NCBI GenBank assembly: GCA_030248065.1
Contig: JASAMV010002693.1
Span: 1 to 64,000, forward strand
DNA length: 64,000 bases
Source of the DNA: Rhynchonema sp. JSB1_4
Lineage: Eukaryota; Nematoda; Chromadorea; Monhysterida; Xyalidae
Direction: 5' to 3'
The translations under genes were made by a program, and so were the position numbers. The notes under the pieces were generated by a model. That model was not told the DNA's origin and did not search any database. It was given only the letters and a program-made list of their open reading frames with translations. Below, piece by piece: positions 12,401 through 22,100 of this stretch (position 1 is its first letter; each line of letters begins with the position of its first letter).

Positions 12401-15400
12401 GTCTGATGCGGGATCTTAACAACTCGCTAGAAAAGGGTTGAAACCCGTTTATTTTGCCTCAGAACACATAGAATTACTTCATTTAACCACGTTTTCTTCC
12501 CAACATGAGCGTTTTCCAATTTTTTGGGGGCATATTTTGGTCATCTAAGCGTTTTAAAAAACGTTTTTTTAAAAAAACGTTTTTAAAAAAACGTTTTTTG
12601 CCCAACCCTAACCGCCGCAGGGAAAAAAGGGGTAGGTACACTAACCGCCGCGCCGGACCAGGAACTACACTGTTGTCGTCATGTGCATACGCGCGTTGGT
12701 TGTACTCTTCCATGCTTTATATATAGAGCCACAACTAGCTTGCCCATCAGTTTTGGCCTTTACGACGATGATATACAATCGTACATCAATTGAAATTCAA
12801 ATGGAAATATTTGAATGAAGAATCGATGAATTCAGATGGCACGTCTGACGCACTCGATCAGTCTGCTCACCGAGGGTCTACTGGCGATGCGCAGCACGTT
12901 GGTGGGCATAATCAGGGTGCAACCGAGACAGGTGCTGGAGGATGGCATCAGACGCGAGATTGTCACTCGAACGGCGTTGACCCTACACAACACGCTCACG
13001 TTTGGCGATGCCAACAAACAGGTGCAACGCTCAGTTCGCTTGCTATAACAGGCAAATAATGTCAACTAGTTGGCTTGCAATTTTGCATTCTAATATGTTT
13101 TGGTGCACCGTCACTGATTCCGCAATGCACCGCAACGATCACGGACAGTTGTGTCGTTGTGAAATCAAAAAGTCAGGGGATCACCGAGTCCAGGATACCG
13201 GATGCCCAAAATGCAAAATTTTTGGATACTGTACTGGATACCCATAGTAAAAAATCTCGGATAGGGGGCGGCTCCACAAAAAATTCAGGATACCGGATAC
13301 CCTTCGTGAAAAACGATGCCGGATACTGGATACAACCTCCTTCCCCTTGCACCCCCTCAACGACACCTCGAGTATTATGGATAGGGTGTATACACAGGTC
13401 AAGTCGTTAGCAATGGCCTGTTTTATGCGCAACCAACATCATATATTCATTATCCATTAATGACGGCCAATCACTCTGCTCAGTCGATGCTGTGTAATTA
13501 TTTGCTGCTGGGCACAAACAGGCGGACATTGTATTGTATGTTCGCTACCGCGCTTTGAAATCCTAAACCGGCCCAGTTTTTCTTCACTTCAGCCCGTTGC
13601 CACCGACCAGAGTGACCTGTACGTCCGTCTCACACTGTTGTGCACCCAAATGGACGCGTATCGTCGCAGTTTCGCCTACATTTCCGACTACATGTCGGTG
13701 TGTGGCCTGAAAATGTGGCAGCAGGAACTGACACGTATCATTGGCTACAGCGTCGAACAGGAATGCAATCGGTATCTCAAGGTATCATGGGAACAAAAAA
13801 GTTATGTTGCGCCAAGGGCGGATCCAGGGGGGCCACAGGGGCCATGCCCACCCCCTTTGGTCCATTTGGCCCCTGAAGGGGGGCACCGTTTCGGGAGGAA
13901 GAAGGAAAAAGGACCCCCTAAATCGCAGGATTTTCACTCTGACACACTTCAAAGTTCCAAAAATCGCGCGCTTCGCGCTTCCAACACACCAATTTTCAAT
14001 CAATTTTGGCTCTAGCGCGCGGGAAAAGTGCCAAAATTTCGGGCGCTTCGCGCGCATTGGCACATTTCTGTCACATTTGGCGTTAAAGGCGCGAACTTCT
14101 AAACAAGCACTAGATAAAAATGACTTTTCAAAAATGGAACAAGCACTGGATAAAAAAAGACTTTTTGGATTTGGCCCCTCCCTTGGCCAAAAGGTGGATC
14201 CGCCACTGTGTTGAGCCTCCTTAAAAGAACAAAAAGAACGTCGTTTCCAGGTGAAAGTCACCGAGGAGGACTCGATGTACCAGTCGAGATTGATCCCGAT
14301 CCCGAAATACCCGGTCGATGCCAGTGACACGAAGAGCGTAACGTTCGTGGGACGATTGTTGCGTCGACTGTTACGTGATACAAATCCAAAGTATGATTCT
14401 GCGCAGATCTAGCTTTCATTACATATTTCATGTCACGAGAATTTCTGTTCAGATCCACGGTCTATCTGTTCTCGTCGATGAGCTGGTACGATCTGAAAAA
14501 CAAACGTGATGTTGTCTCCCAAGATGTTTTCAGTCTCATCCTGGTATATGTTGGCCATACTTTCCAACATTTTGTTATTTGGCTGAAATGTGTTGTATTT
14601 TGTGTTTTCAGCGGGCCCTGAATCCGCAAGGTGTGCAAGGCCTGGACCGTCTGGCCGGCTTCAGGCTCGTGGATTCGGTCAAAAAGTTCGACGCCGCGCT
14701 GCGAAAGGACGACACGCGACAGACATTGGACAATGTGCACAACGCACTGGTTGCCACCGAGGCGGTGTTTCGTGAGTTCGGGGCTGGTGGCCATTGGAGG
14801 GGTGTTGTTCGCCTTATTGGTCTATTATTGCAAGTGCAGCTGCTATTTTTATTGTTATCAAGTCCGAAGATTGGTTTGCAATTATCAAACTGAATTCAAA
14901 CATAAGTTATTTTCCCACAGAACGACCAGATAAGTTCTACGATAGCCTGATGTCCAAAGTGGGCAAGTCGTTGGCAGTGTTCGCCGAAGGAGTCGCAAAG
15001 GTCCGTGATTGATGTACATGCTACAAGATAATGTGGCGGTTGTATTCCATCTTGTCTGATCTCTGCTCAGATTGGCCAACTACAGCTAATCCGACATTCA
15101 CTTGTGGCTCTGTTGAATGATTCATCGAAATTCCAAGCGCACCTGCTCGAAAGCTGCCTGCAAACGCTCAATCGGTTTGACTTGCCTTTTTGTTGGTTGT
15201 CATAAATGTCTGTCACAGCAGAAATGTCCAATGTAATGTTTCATTACCGTTCAGTTCGCTGTTAAACGACATCAACTGTCACTGTGAGCGTGATGCGAAA
15301 TCGAGTGCATTCCCATGCGACGACGGTCGATTGTTGTATGAATTGGGCACGTATCTCGAATCGTTTGGCATTACCGATGTGATGAAACGGGTAGGTGCGA

Positions 15401-16112
15401 TGCACTGCTGGGGGGTCGTAATCAGTGGCTGGATGTTTGGTATTGTGGAGCTTATTGTTTCCCGTTGGTGCAAATCCAAATTCTTGGAGAATTTGCACTT
15501 GTTAATGCATTTCTTTTGTTCAGCGATACGTTCTGCCTGAAGCGCACAGCAGCGATTATCTGCCTCATCTGCTGTTCCTGCTCGTCTTGTCAGCGTCGAC
15601 AAAATATACGGTCAAAGGAGGTGCGTTGCCGTGAGGCACAAATATACAGCCTTGAAAAAACATCAAGCGCTTTATTCCAGCGATTATCGAGCGTAAAGCG
15701 GATTCGTGGGACCAGGTGCCCTTGTGTGTTGGTATAGCCACGGTACTCAATCACTACGCGCCACAACGGACGCACGCGTTGTTTTGTAACATGGCACAAT
15801 GTGTGCTCTCATTCCTCCAACAATCATATCAAAAGTTAGCCCCTTTTTATTTTCGGCCGTCCTTGTACGTATCTTTTGGTGTTTTTAGCATATCGAGCAA
15901 CAAACCACTAAAGTTCGAGCCGCGAACTTGCGCGATGCTGTATCTGATGCGACAGTTAGCTTCACTATGTGGCATGTCGAAATCGGTTTGTTTATCTTCT
16001 GCATAAAGCTCAGCTATAAAACTATTTTCTGAATGAATTTGGATTTCAGAGACTTAATGAATATCTGCCTGAAGCGCTGTGGCTGCAGTTCGACATGTTT
16101 CTATCTCAGTAA
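457..16112 (+). CDS. WASHC5: WASH complex subunit strumpellin (left-arm copy, intact)
   Basis: Strumpellin is the large helical scaffold of the WASH complex, which activates Arp2/3 actin nucleation on endosomes. I could place 29 coding exons with GT-AG borders and consistent phase: 457-660, 762-868, 1483-1567, 2466-2566, 2628-2744, 3042-3114, 3178-3330, 3398-3511, 3614-3791, 3861-3985, 4063-4192, 4264-4379, 4428-4499, 4559-4740, 10870-10945, 11020-11142, 11234-11365, 12836-13021, 13593-13781, 14251-14390, 14453-14543, 14612-14771, 14921-15000, 15071-15174, 15255-15390, 15524-15620, 15681-15834, 15889-15985, 16050-16112. They sum to 3,585 nt (1,194 codons plus stop), close to the roughly 1,160 residues of animal strumpellins. 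Family-typical stretches are [20 protein letters not shown] near the N-terminus, [41 protein letters not shown] and VEQECN. The ATG at 457 matches the usual start. Intron 14 (6.1 kb) and introns 2, 3, 17, 18 and 19 hold mobile elements. Function is by family; intactness is read directly. Confidence 0.95.
980..1399. mobile_element. CAGTG-type hAT-like element, 'TATGGGAAATTTTT' family
   Basis: Terminal inverted repeats CAGTGGTGTCGTTG / CAACGACACCACTG are flanked by a perfect 8-bp target duplication gtgtgcaa (972-979 and 1400-1407). An 8-bp duplication and a CAGTG terminus are hAT-like. Inside, the motif CCCATACC/AAATTTCCCATA is repeated at both ends, next to a long C run at 1,361-1,386. The core holds a small CTTGCggcaGCAAG hairpin. 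There is no transposase frame, so it is non-autonomous. It lies in WASHC5 intron 2, and the right-arm copy sits at the same site. Confidence 0.85.
1826..2324. mobile_element. CAGTG-type element, 'CTACTGTACCGGCCGAGC' family, old copy
   Basis: This host element in WASHC5 intron 3 is related to those at 59,864, 61,017 and 63,086. They share CTACTGTACCACCAAAAAT, CTACTGTACCGGCCGAGC and a core with TTTCGCGCATAGCGCGCGA. The 3' terminus CAACTACACCACTG is clear; the 5' terminus has decayed. A younger 211-bp element is inserted in it (1,879-2,089). From 2,325 to 2,465 there is more G/C-run repeat debris. Confidence 0.55.
1879..2089. mobile_element. 211-bp CA..TG element built of TTTAGTAGC repeats
   Basis: A perfect 8-bp duplication ggttgtaa (1871-1878 and 2090-2097) brackets a unit starting CATGGATTTTTT and ending AAATAAACCCTG. 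The interior is a series of TTTAGTAGC / GCTACTAAA words in both orientations that could fold extensively. The orthologous copy in the right arm, 48,092-48,302, has the same length and the duplication ttacaacc, so this insertion predates the split of the arms. Confidence 0.8.
6250..7301. mobile_element. CAGGG-ended element with TTAGGTGCAA motif, split by a nested insertion
   Basis: It starts CAGGGTTTTTTTCG and ends TTGCACCTAACCCTG. The word TTAGGTGCAA recurs just inside both ends and again to about 7,345. No clear target duplication was found. The element at 6,666-7,043 is inserted in it. Both are mirrored in the right arm (about 43,060-44,110). Confidence 0.5.
6666..7043. mobile_element. CAGTG-type element, 'GGTACACTAACCGCCGC' family
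   Basis: It starts CAGTGTGGGGGGAGG and ends CCAGGAACTACACCG. The flanking 8-mers gttctagt and atcctagt match at 6 of 8 positions. The motif GGTACACTAACCGCCGC occurs several times near both ends. The core contains CCTAAAATGGG, TTTTAGGTCAATGTTGTCAAA and CGCCAAAATACCC. That core is shared with 11,832-12,120 and with 63,640-63,840, although the latter carries a different end motif. Confidence 0.7.
8150..8400. repeat. 79-bp minisatellite with GCATGC palindromes, ~3 units
   Basis: The word gggttggag recurs at 8,225, 8,304 and 8,383, giving an exact 79-bp period. Each unit has two related halves, GGAACATGCCACCGCATG and GGGGCATGCCACCGCATG. The right arm has about six units (41,755-42,225), some shortened by a few bases. 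It lies in WASHC5 intron 14. Confidence 0.9.
9046..9484. mobile_element. Left-arm-only insertion with 12-bp direct repeats, SINE/retro-like
   Basis: The 12-mer cacccgctgcaa stands at 9,034-9,045 and again at 9,485-9,496. In the right arm the site is empty, with a single copy (rc) at about 41,104-41,115. The inserted ~440 bp ends in ATCATCA directly before the second repeat, like the short tandem tail of a non-LTR element, and has no terminal inverted repeats. It encodes no recognisable protein. A SINE or a truncated non-LTR element fits best, but no Pol III box is convincing. Confidence 0.6.
11423..11824. mobile_element. Left-arm-only nested CAGTG element, 'TATGGGAAATTTTT' family
   Basis: Ends CAGTGGTCTCGTTG / CAACGACACCACTG are flanked by gttccccc (11,415-11,422) and gtcccccc (11,825-11,832). 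The right arm has the uninterrupted site ggtggtccccctaagg (rc) near 38,083. It is the same family as 980-1399, in the opposite orientation. Filled and empty sites in two otherwise matching arms make this a clean recent insertion. Confidence 0.85.
12128..12609. mobile_element. CAGGG-type element with GGTTGGGCAAAAAACG ends
   Basis: Ends CAAGGTTGGGCAAAAA / TTTTTTGCCCAACCCT enclose runs of AAAAAACG words and an AT-rich core. In the right arm (37,302-37,777) the 8-bp duplication gttagtgt is perfect on both sides. On the left, one copy of the duplication has lost about six bases. It is inserted in a GGTACACTAACCGCC motif of the host element. Confidence 0.75.
13146..13370. mobile_element. Short 'GGATACCGGATAC' element
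   Basis: Ends CAGTTGTGTCGTTGTG and CAACGACACCTCG are related to the GTGTCGTTG termini at 980. Inside, the word GGATACCGGATACC is repeated near both ends. No target duplication is evident, so the copy may be old or clipped. The right-arm partner is 36,545-36,761. The element nested at 49,175 uses the same internal word. Confidence 0.6.
13813..14208. mobile_element. hAT-like MITE with CAGTGGCGGATCC ends
   Basis: Ends CAAGGGCGGATCCAGG / GGTGGATCCGCCACTG are flanked by tgttgcgc (13,805-13,812) and tgttgagc (14,209-14,216). CAGTGGCGGATCC termini with 8-bp duplications are a known hAT pattern. The core has GCGCGCTTCGCGC hairpins. It is in WASHC5 intron 19; the right-arm partner is 35,714-36,096. 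Confidence 0.85.
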
Positions 16113-17084
16113 TTTATTAGTTTGGTTATTGTACTGATATTCGCCAAATCATAGTGCCTTGTGAAATAAAGATATCAGAATATTATCGAGAACCGTAAAA
16201 CACCGTGAAATGAGAAGCGTAAAATACGGAACAAAAGTTGTTGGAACACCCACACAGCTGTAGCTAATGGACACTTCACACCAAAATGAGCAGTAATTAA
16301 ATGAGAATGTTGCTGTCATAATTTGGTATTGACGCAAAGCGCTGTGTTTCGCTCGCTTGGCTGCGTTGCACTTTACGTGCTGGCGATAGAATGTTTGCCT
16401 CATTTGTGCCAAATGGATGAATATTTACCACTTTGATGTGCTTCTGCAGCCGTTGGAATGCACTGGCGCATTAATGCACGCAAAACAACAGCGGTGCTCA
16501 ACTTCTGTGTCGACTATCCCAACAGCTGCTATGCCCTATCTGTTTTGTTCAGCTCTGTTGGTGAGTGATATAAACTGGCGGTTCCACACAGCTGTAAAGC
16601 TTGGCACTTTCTGCAGTCCATAATTTTGCCTGAATATGTCGGTATCTGCTTGGCCCGCCGGCTGACTTGGCCCTGTCTTTTCGATGCAGCAGACGTTTTT
16701 CGGCCGTTTTCAGTGTTGTTTATGACAGGAACTGATTGCATGTCAACACTGGTTCGGTACTTCTGTTATACAACTTTTTCTGTCCCCAGCTGCTTTTTGG
16801 CAGCACACCATTGATGTATGACCGACCCGATTTCTGGCACTAAAAACGAGCTTCTATTAATTTCCGGGCCACAAAAGTTCGGTTTTTTATCCTCATGTGG
16901 AGGGTAAGCTAATCTTTTGTTTCTAAAACTTTGAAGAATTAACGCGAGAAAATTGGAATATCAAGAACGTGACAAACTATGGCCTTTTGTTACTTTGAAA
17001 AACTTGTTTCGATGGTCGCAAAAGCCCAAACATCTTAAAAATTCTGAAAGGTTTACCACGAAATTCCAAACTTCAAAAAGCAAA
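16113..17084. other. Intergenic, WASHC5 to LAPTM-like gene
   Basis: An AATAAA lies about 50 bases after the WASHC5 stop (16,165 area, gtgaaataaag). No exon is supported. The short open frames here are mirrored in the right arm and encode nothing recognisable. Confidence 0.4.
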
Positions 17085-18503
17085 ATGACTAAATCCAGTG
17101 GGCATTCGGTGCTGTTGAATCGACGTCGCAGTGAACTGGCAATTGATGAACCATATTGCTGCTGCAGCTTGTATCGCATACGTCATGGGCTGTGCACATT
17201 AGCCGTCGTTGAGGTCAGTGTGTCTGCTGAACCATATGCGAATAATGATGATAAGGAGAAATACACTTCAATTCCGAGCTGTCATTCCTTGTCAGTGGAT
17301 ATGTACACCTCCGTAGTGGGCGGCATGATATCGGATCACTACTTAACACGGATTGACATCTGGAATTGATGCCAAAGCCTGTTTCCAGGTGCTGGTGATG
17401 CTGATCCTCTTGGCGTTGACCTGTGATCGTATCCGAATGTACCACATGAACGACAATTTCTGCATCGGTCTGTTTGGCATGGTCGACTCGTGTGACACAC
17501 CCAACACGCAGCCAGTGGAACATCACGGACTGCATTCACACAACGCTGACTTGATAGATCACAGATCACCCATTGTGATCGACTACATTGTCGCCATGTC
17601 CACTGTTTGCTGGCTCGTTGCGGTAAGTTTTGTGAAACATCAATGACGATGTCAAGCTTGGTGGTCACATCGGATCTTACATTTTGTCGCCTCCACGTGA
17701 CTGTTGCAATATTTTACGGTTGACGCGTGTCAAAAGTTTCGACCAGCGCAAACGTTGTTCCTGGACAGCCGATGATCAGCTGCTTCAGCAATAAGTGGCT
17801 GATGTACCTATGTATCTTAGAATCTTTTTATTCAAGAAAAGCACTCGTCCAAGAAGCAAATAATTTGCTGATTTCTGGTGTCGTGCTGCAGCAGGTCACA
17901 ACGATGTCCAACCGATGACAGTCACCACACTAAACACCTGAACAACTTGTCTTTGCAGAGCAGTCTCATGTTATGTGCAATTCTGCTAAGCTCCCCACAC
18001 CTGCTGTTGCCCCATTGCGTGGTGCAAGTGGCATCATTGGCGTTGTCGGTCACATACTTTGCGCTGTATGCCTATGACTACTTCTGGAAGGAGCTCGAGC
18101 TGGAATTCGACAAAATAAGGGTGCCGGTTAGTGCGCCCCATTGGACTTGTTTTGATAAAGGTGAGAGGTTTCTGTTCTGAGGCTGAGCTTTCTCTCAAGA
18201 AAACACAAAATGGGCATGGGAGACAAACGCAATCGCAAAAATGACGCATCTGTTTGGTGGCTGTCAAGGGATGCCTTGTTGTTCAGTTTCAATTACGTAT
18301 TACGATATGGCCATTTGCGAGCTGATTCATTCCAACAGGACATGGTCGAACGCCTGTGGCTGTGCTGTCTGTTTCTGATCGTTGCCGGGTTCGAGGTCTA
18401 CTTGTTGATGACGGTCATTGAGGGCTGGCACTTCCTGCGCGCCTATAATCACCACAAAAAGTACAGGATTCAGTTGTACAAACAGCGACTGTCCAACGCG
18501 TGA
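17085..18503 (+). CDS. LAPTM4-like four-pass membrane protein (left arm)
   Basis: Four phase-0 exons join cleanly: 17085-17213, 17389-17622, 17959-18126 and 18339-18503, giving 231 residues. The N-terminus carries a Cys-rich turn (YCCCSLYRIRHG) directly before the first hydrophobic segment, as the CCxCC-like turn does in LAPTM4 proteins, which are also about 230 residues with four membrane passes. Predicted membrane segments are near residues 36-56 (VEVLVMLILLALT), 110-135, 140-165 (VVQVASLALSVTYFALYAY) and 178-205 (LWLCCLFLIVAGFEVYLLM). A ~55-residue loop between passes 1 and 2 contains Cys and His residues. The short basic tail HHKKYRIQLYKQR lacks the PPxY motifs of vertebrate LAPTM4. LAPTM proteins sit in late endosomes and lysosomes. 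Topology and length support the family, but sequence identity is low, so another tetraspan family is possible. Confidence 0.65.
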
Positions 18504-19121
18504 TCAAATTAATGCGTCTTCTCTATTTTTATCGTTTATGAATCTTAGTCATACGTGAAATTCTATGCTGCACCCGCTTTTAGCACCATTATTTTAATGT
18601 TGTCCCTGTGACATGAATTCTGCCACGGTACTATATTGCCCAACCACTAGCATGAAAGTGAACGCTTTTATCATTTCACAAATGACAAAACTGAAAAAAT
18701 ACGTGACACAAAACGCACAATATCAATAAAAGGCCGTGGCATGGATGATAACAGGACCCGATGAGACAAAAATACAACAAGAAACACACGTGCAGAATAT
18801 TACAGAAAGCAGATCAAACAAAACAATCACCAGTTGAGCCATCGTGGTCACAAAATGGTGGGACTCGTACACAAGCCACGTTTTTTGATCATCAGACCCG
18901 AAACAACAAACCTTTTTACAAACAGCAACAAACACTATCCTAACGTCAACCAAGCAGCAATAATAAAAAAACGCAATAAACATAACAAAATTATTATAAT
19001 GCCTAGAGTGAGGTGCAATCTCAATAGCAACAACACGTAATTGGACAAAAGAAACAAACACGATCAACAGTGCATAACTTTTTTTCAATAACAACTACCG
19101 AACGATTCAACCAATGAGCAT
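18504..19121. other. Convergent 3' intergenic region, LAPTM-like / PSA
   Basis: The 3' ends of the LAPTM-like gene (+) and PSA (-) face each other across about 620 bp of A-rich DNA. Sequence such as aataaaag near 18,725 and aataaaaa near 18,960 could serve as polyadenylation signals. No coding exon is supported. The right-arm equivalent is 30,797-31,409. Confidence 0.5.
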
Positions 19122-22100
19122 CTAGTATTTGTGTTGCGTCAACCAATCAGCGACTGGTTTTGCGTCACGTGACAACAACGCAGCATTCAATCGTACAGCT
19201 TCGACTGACTGACGCATCGGTCGATTGAGCGTCGCAGCATGACAACTGCCGTTGATCAAATCCTGCGCACATGAAACATTCTTTTGTTTAGATAACGCAG
19301 TGCAATGAAAATAATAGAGCGCACCTCCGCTTCTTTGGCCACTTTCTCATCGCAATGGTGCTCAATGGAAATCTGAAAAGCACTGAAACTTCAAAGAATG
19401 AAAACCATCAGTGAGTTCTTCTATCTGACCTGCATGATATGTTGGAACAACGACGAGTTGGCGTCGTCATATACGCCGATCAATTTATCCATATTTTGCT
19501 TGAAATATTCCCAAAGATGGTCTTGTCCGTTGGCTGTGCCCGAAGCAGATAGGAACGCAATAATCATGTCTTGTTTGCGCACTTTGCCCTGCAATTGACT
19601 TAGGCGACCGGTCGTTGGGGAACACGAATAATGCAGCTGCTCGCACAGAACGAAAAACTGTGAGCTCAAAAAACAAAAAGTTAAGTGACTAAAATTACAT
19701 TACGGTAATTTATGTTTCTAACACGAAAACACCAAAACACACATTTTTTTGACAAATCTTGCCTTACTTGTGGTTCGCTAAGCCTCGCTTGTGCGTTTTA
19801 GGTTTGAAAAAGGGTCGTTTTCGGATGTTTTAGGCCTGTTTAACGTGGTTCTTTAACGTTTTATAACACGGGCTCGAACCCTCAAGAAAAATGTTTCGCC
19901 ACTCAATACAAAAAACACAGTTCTCGGAAAAATACATCACCGGTAATTTTTTCGGGTGATCTTTTTTTCGAAAAATACCGGGCTCCGGAAAAAAGTTTTT
20001 TTCGTTTTTTCAGAAAAAAGGTTTTTCCAGTTGGCCCCTGTGCAAGAAATGTCATAATCATAAAACAATAATGGCATACCGAGTCCACAATGTACTCAAT
20101 TGCCTTCTTGAGCACATCCTTATCGGGACAGGCAGCGAGTGAGATGAGCGCGTTGCGTTGCACTTCCGGGAAATAGCTCGACTCGTTGATCTACAAACAG
20201 ATAACTACCAGCACACTGTGCGTAATGTAGCTTCAGCTTCCAAACAATCGCCCAGCCAACCTTCTTCATATCGTTGAACGCCGCCTCACCACCTGTGCGC
20301 GCGTGAATTCCGTAAATCTGAATAAATAGGAATCTAAAATCATCAATGTAGGACTCAGACAACAGAAGTACGACCAACGAACCACACGTCGAATGTCAGC
20401 CTGCAGGTTCTTGTTGTCATTCATGTGTGCGGCGAACTCCTTCCTGACACGATCAATGGTGGGCTGATGTCCGGCCTTGCCCAATCGGCCGAGCACCACC
20501 GCACGCAGTGTGCAACGTTGCGGCGCTATAATTCAGTTTTGTCATTATTCACGTTTCTCACTTCAGCGTTGCCTGACCGTGCCATACCCTCTTTGTCCGA
20601 TACTTCCCATGTGAGTTTGTCAGCGATCGGGGTGTAGTGGTCGATGATGAACTTGTTCAACTGCGCCTTAGCCTGCAGCAAATTATTGGTTCTATCAAGT
20701 TTGAAGGCAAGTCCATTGGCATTGGCATGGACTTCGCTTCAAAGTTGCTACGACCCGTACTGTTGCAATTGCAGCACTCAAGTAACAGCTGTTTGTGATG
20801 GCCCGTTGTGATCGACTATAATTAGCAAACTTCACTCAGCAACACAACCCACCTTGCCGCCATCATCGTGTCGTTGCAGCACGTTGGCCATTGTGCCGAG
20901 CGCGGCATCGATTTCCTGCCAGACGATCAGGTAGTCCTCGGTGGCACTGCACGCCTCGAACACGTCCAGGAACTGGGTGCACGATGCACGACCGGCGCGG
21001 ACCTGGATAGGGGAATGGGAAAAATTCGGATTCGCATCCCATTGGTGCCTGAGTCAGCTGCATTTGCTGTCGAACGCTGCCAAACAAAATTGCTGCTGGT
21101 ATAAATCGGACAAACAACGTTGGCAGAAACAGTATCATGGTGCCTGCTTTTTACAACAGAAGAAACCTGCGGAACTCAGAAATGCAATCCTGAAATCCTG
21201 CACAAAGCAAGAGAAACAAGCATCTAAATTTATATCATTGGCGATTGGGCAAGGAAGCACACGTGTTTTACAACACAATCTTAGTCATGCATCTCTCAAC
21301 TAACCAGGGCGAAGATGTCGGTGATCAAATTGAAGCGATCGGCCGGGCCCAACTTTTGAGATTTCAACGGTTCGCGCAACGCAGCCATCATCGAGTCCGA
21401 GTAGCTGACACGGTAGTAACCGGTCATGCCGGCATTCAACTGCAGGTCAACATCAAACAATTATACATCAATCAGTGAGTGAATATGCAATGATCAATCA
21501 ATTCAACCTTGATCCAATCATTCGCTTTCACATCCTTCAGTTCGAATGTCTGTGTTTTCTCCTTGAGCAACAATCGAGCGACGGGTTCCTTCGGCGAGCT
21601 GGCCGTGATCACCGTCACAGGCACGTGCCACAGCGAATTGGACTTGTCTGCAATTATTGTTGTCGTTGGCAGTGTCTTCTGGTTTATTTGCAGAGAACAG
21701 AAATTGAAATGAAAAATTGAAGATATTTCCTTATGGTACCACCTGTTTTGCACATAGTATATACTCTAATTGGGATTAGCATTATATAAACCGCATGACA
21801 GGACGCTCGTAGTCGGACAACGGAGTGGACAATGGCCACGATAAAAGAGTAGCTCCGAAAATCCAGCCCAGACAGTCAGTGGTGGTGCGCCAACCTTTGG
21901 TTCCATCAGCAAAGAATCGTTCCTGCGTCAACGTAAGCGTGCACTTTCCATCCTGATGTTTCACATCGGCATTAACCACCGGGAATCCCATCTGTTTTGT
22001 CCATGTGCTCATCATACTGCCCACATCAGTGCCGCACGCCTCCGACAGAGATGTCCACAAATCGGCCGTCACCGCGTTCGAGTATGCGTATTTGGCCAGA

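Larger units (their letters stand above)
11390..12672. mobile_element. CAGTG-type element ('GGTACACTAACCGCCGC' family) carrying two nested elements
   Basis: It starts CAGTGTTGTTCCTGG and ends CCAGGAACTACACTG, in WASHC5 intron 17. The target duplication is clearer in the right-arm copy (catgacaa / tatgacaa). Nested inside are 11,423-11,824 (left arm only) and 12,128-12,609 (both arms). Without these it would match the 378-bp element at 6,666 closely in length and core. Confidence 0.75.
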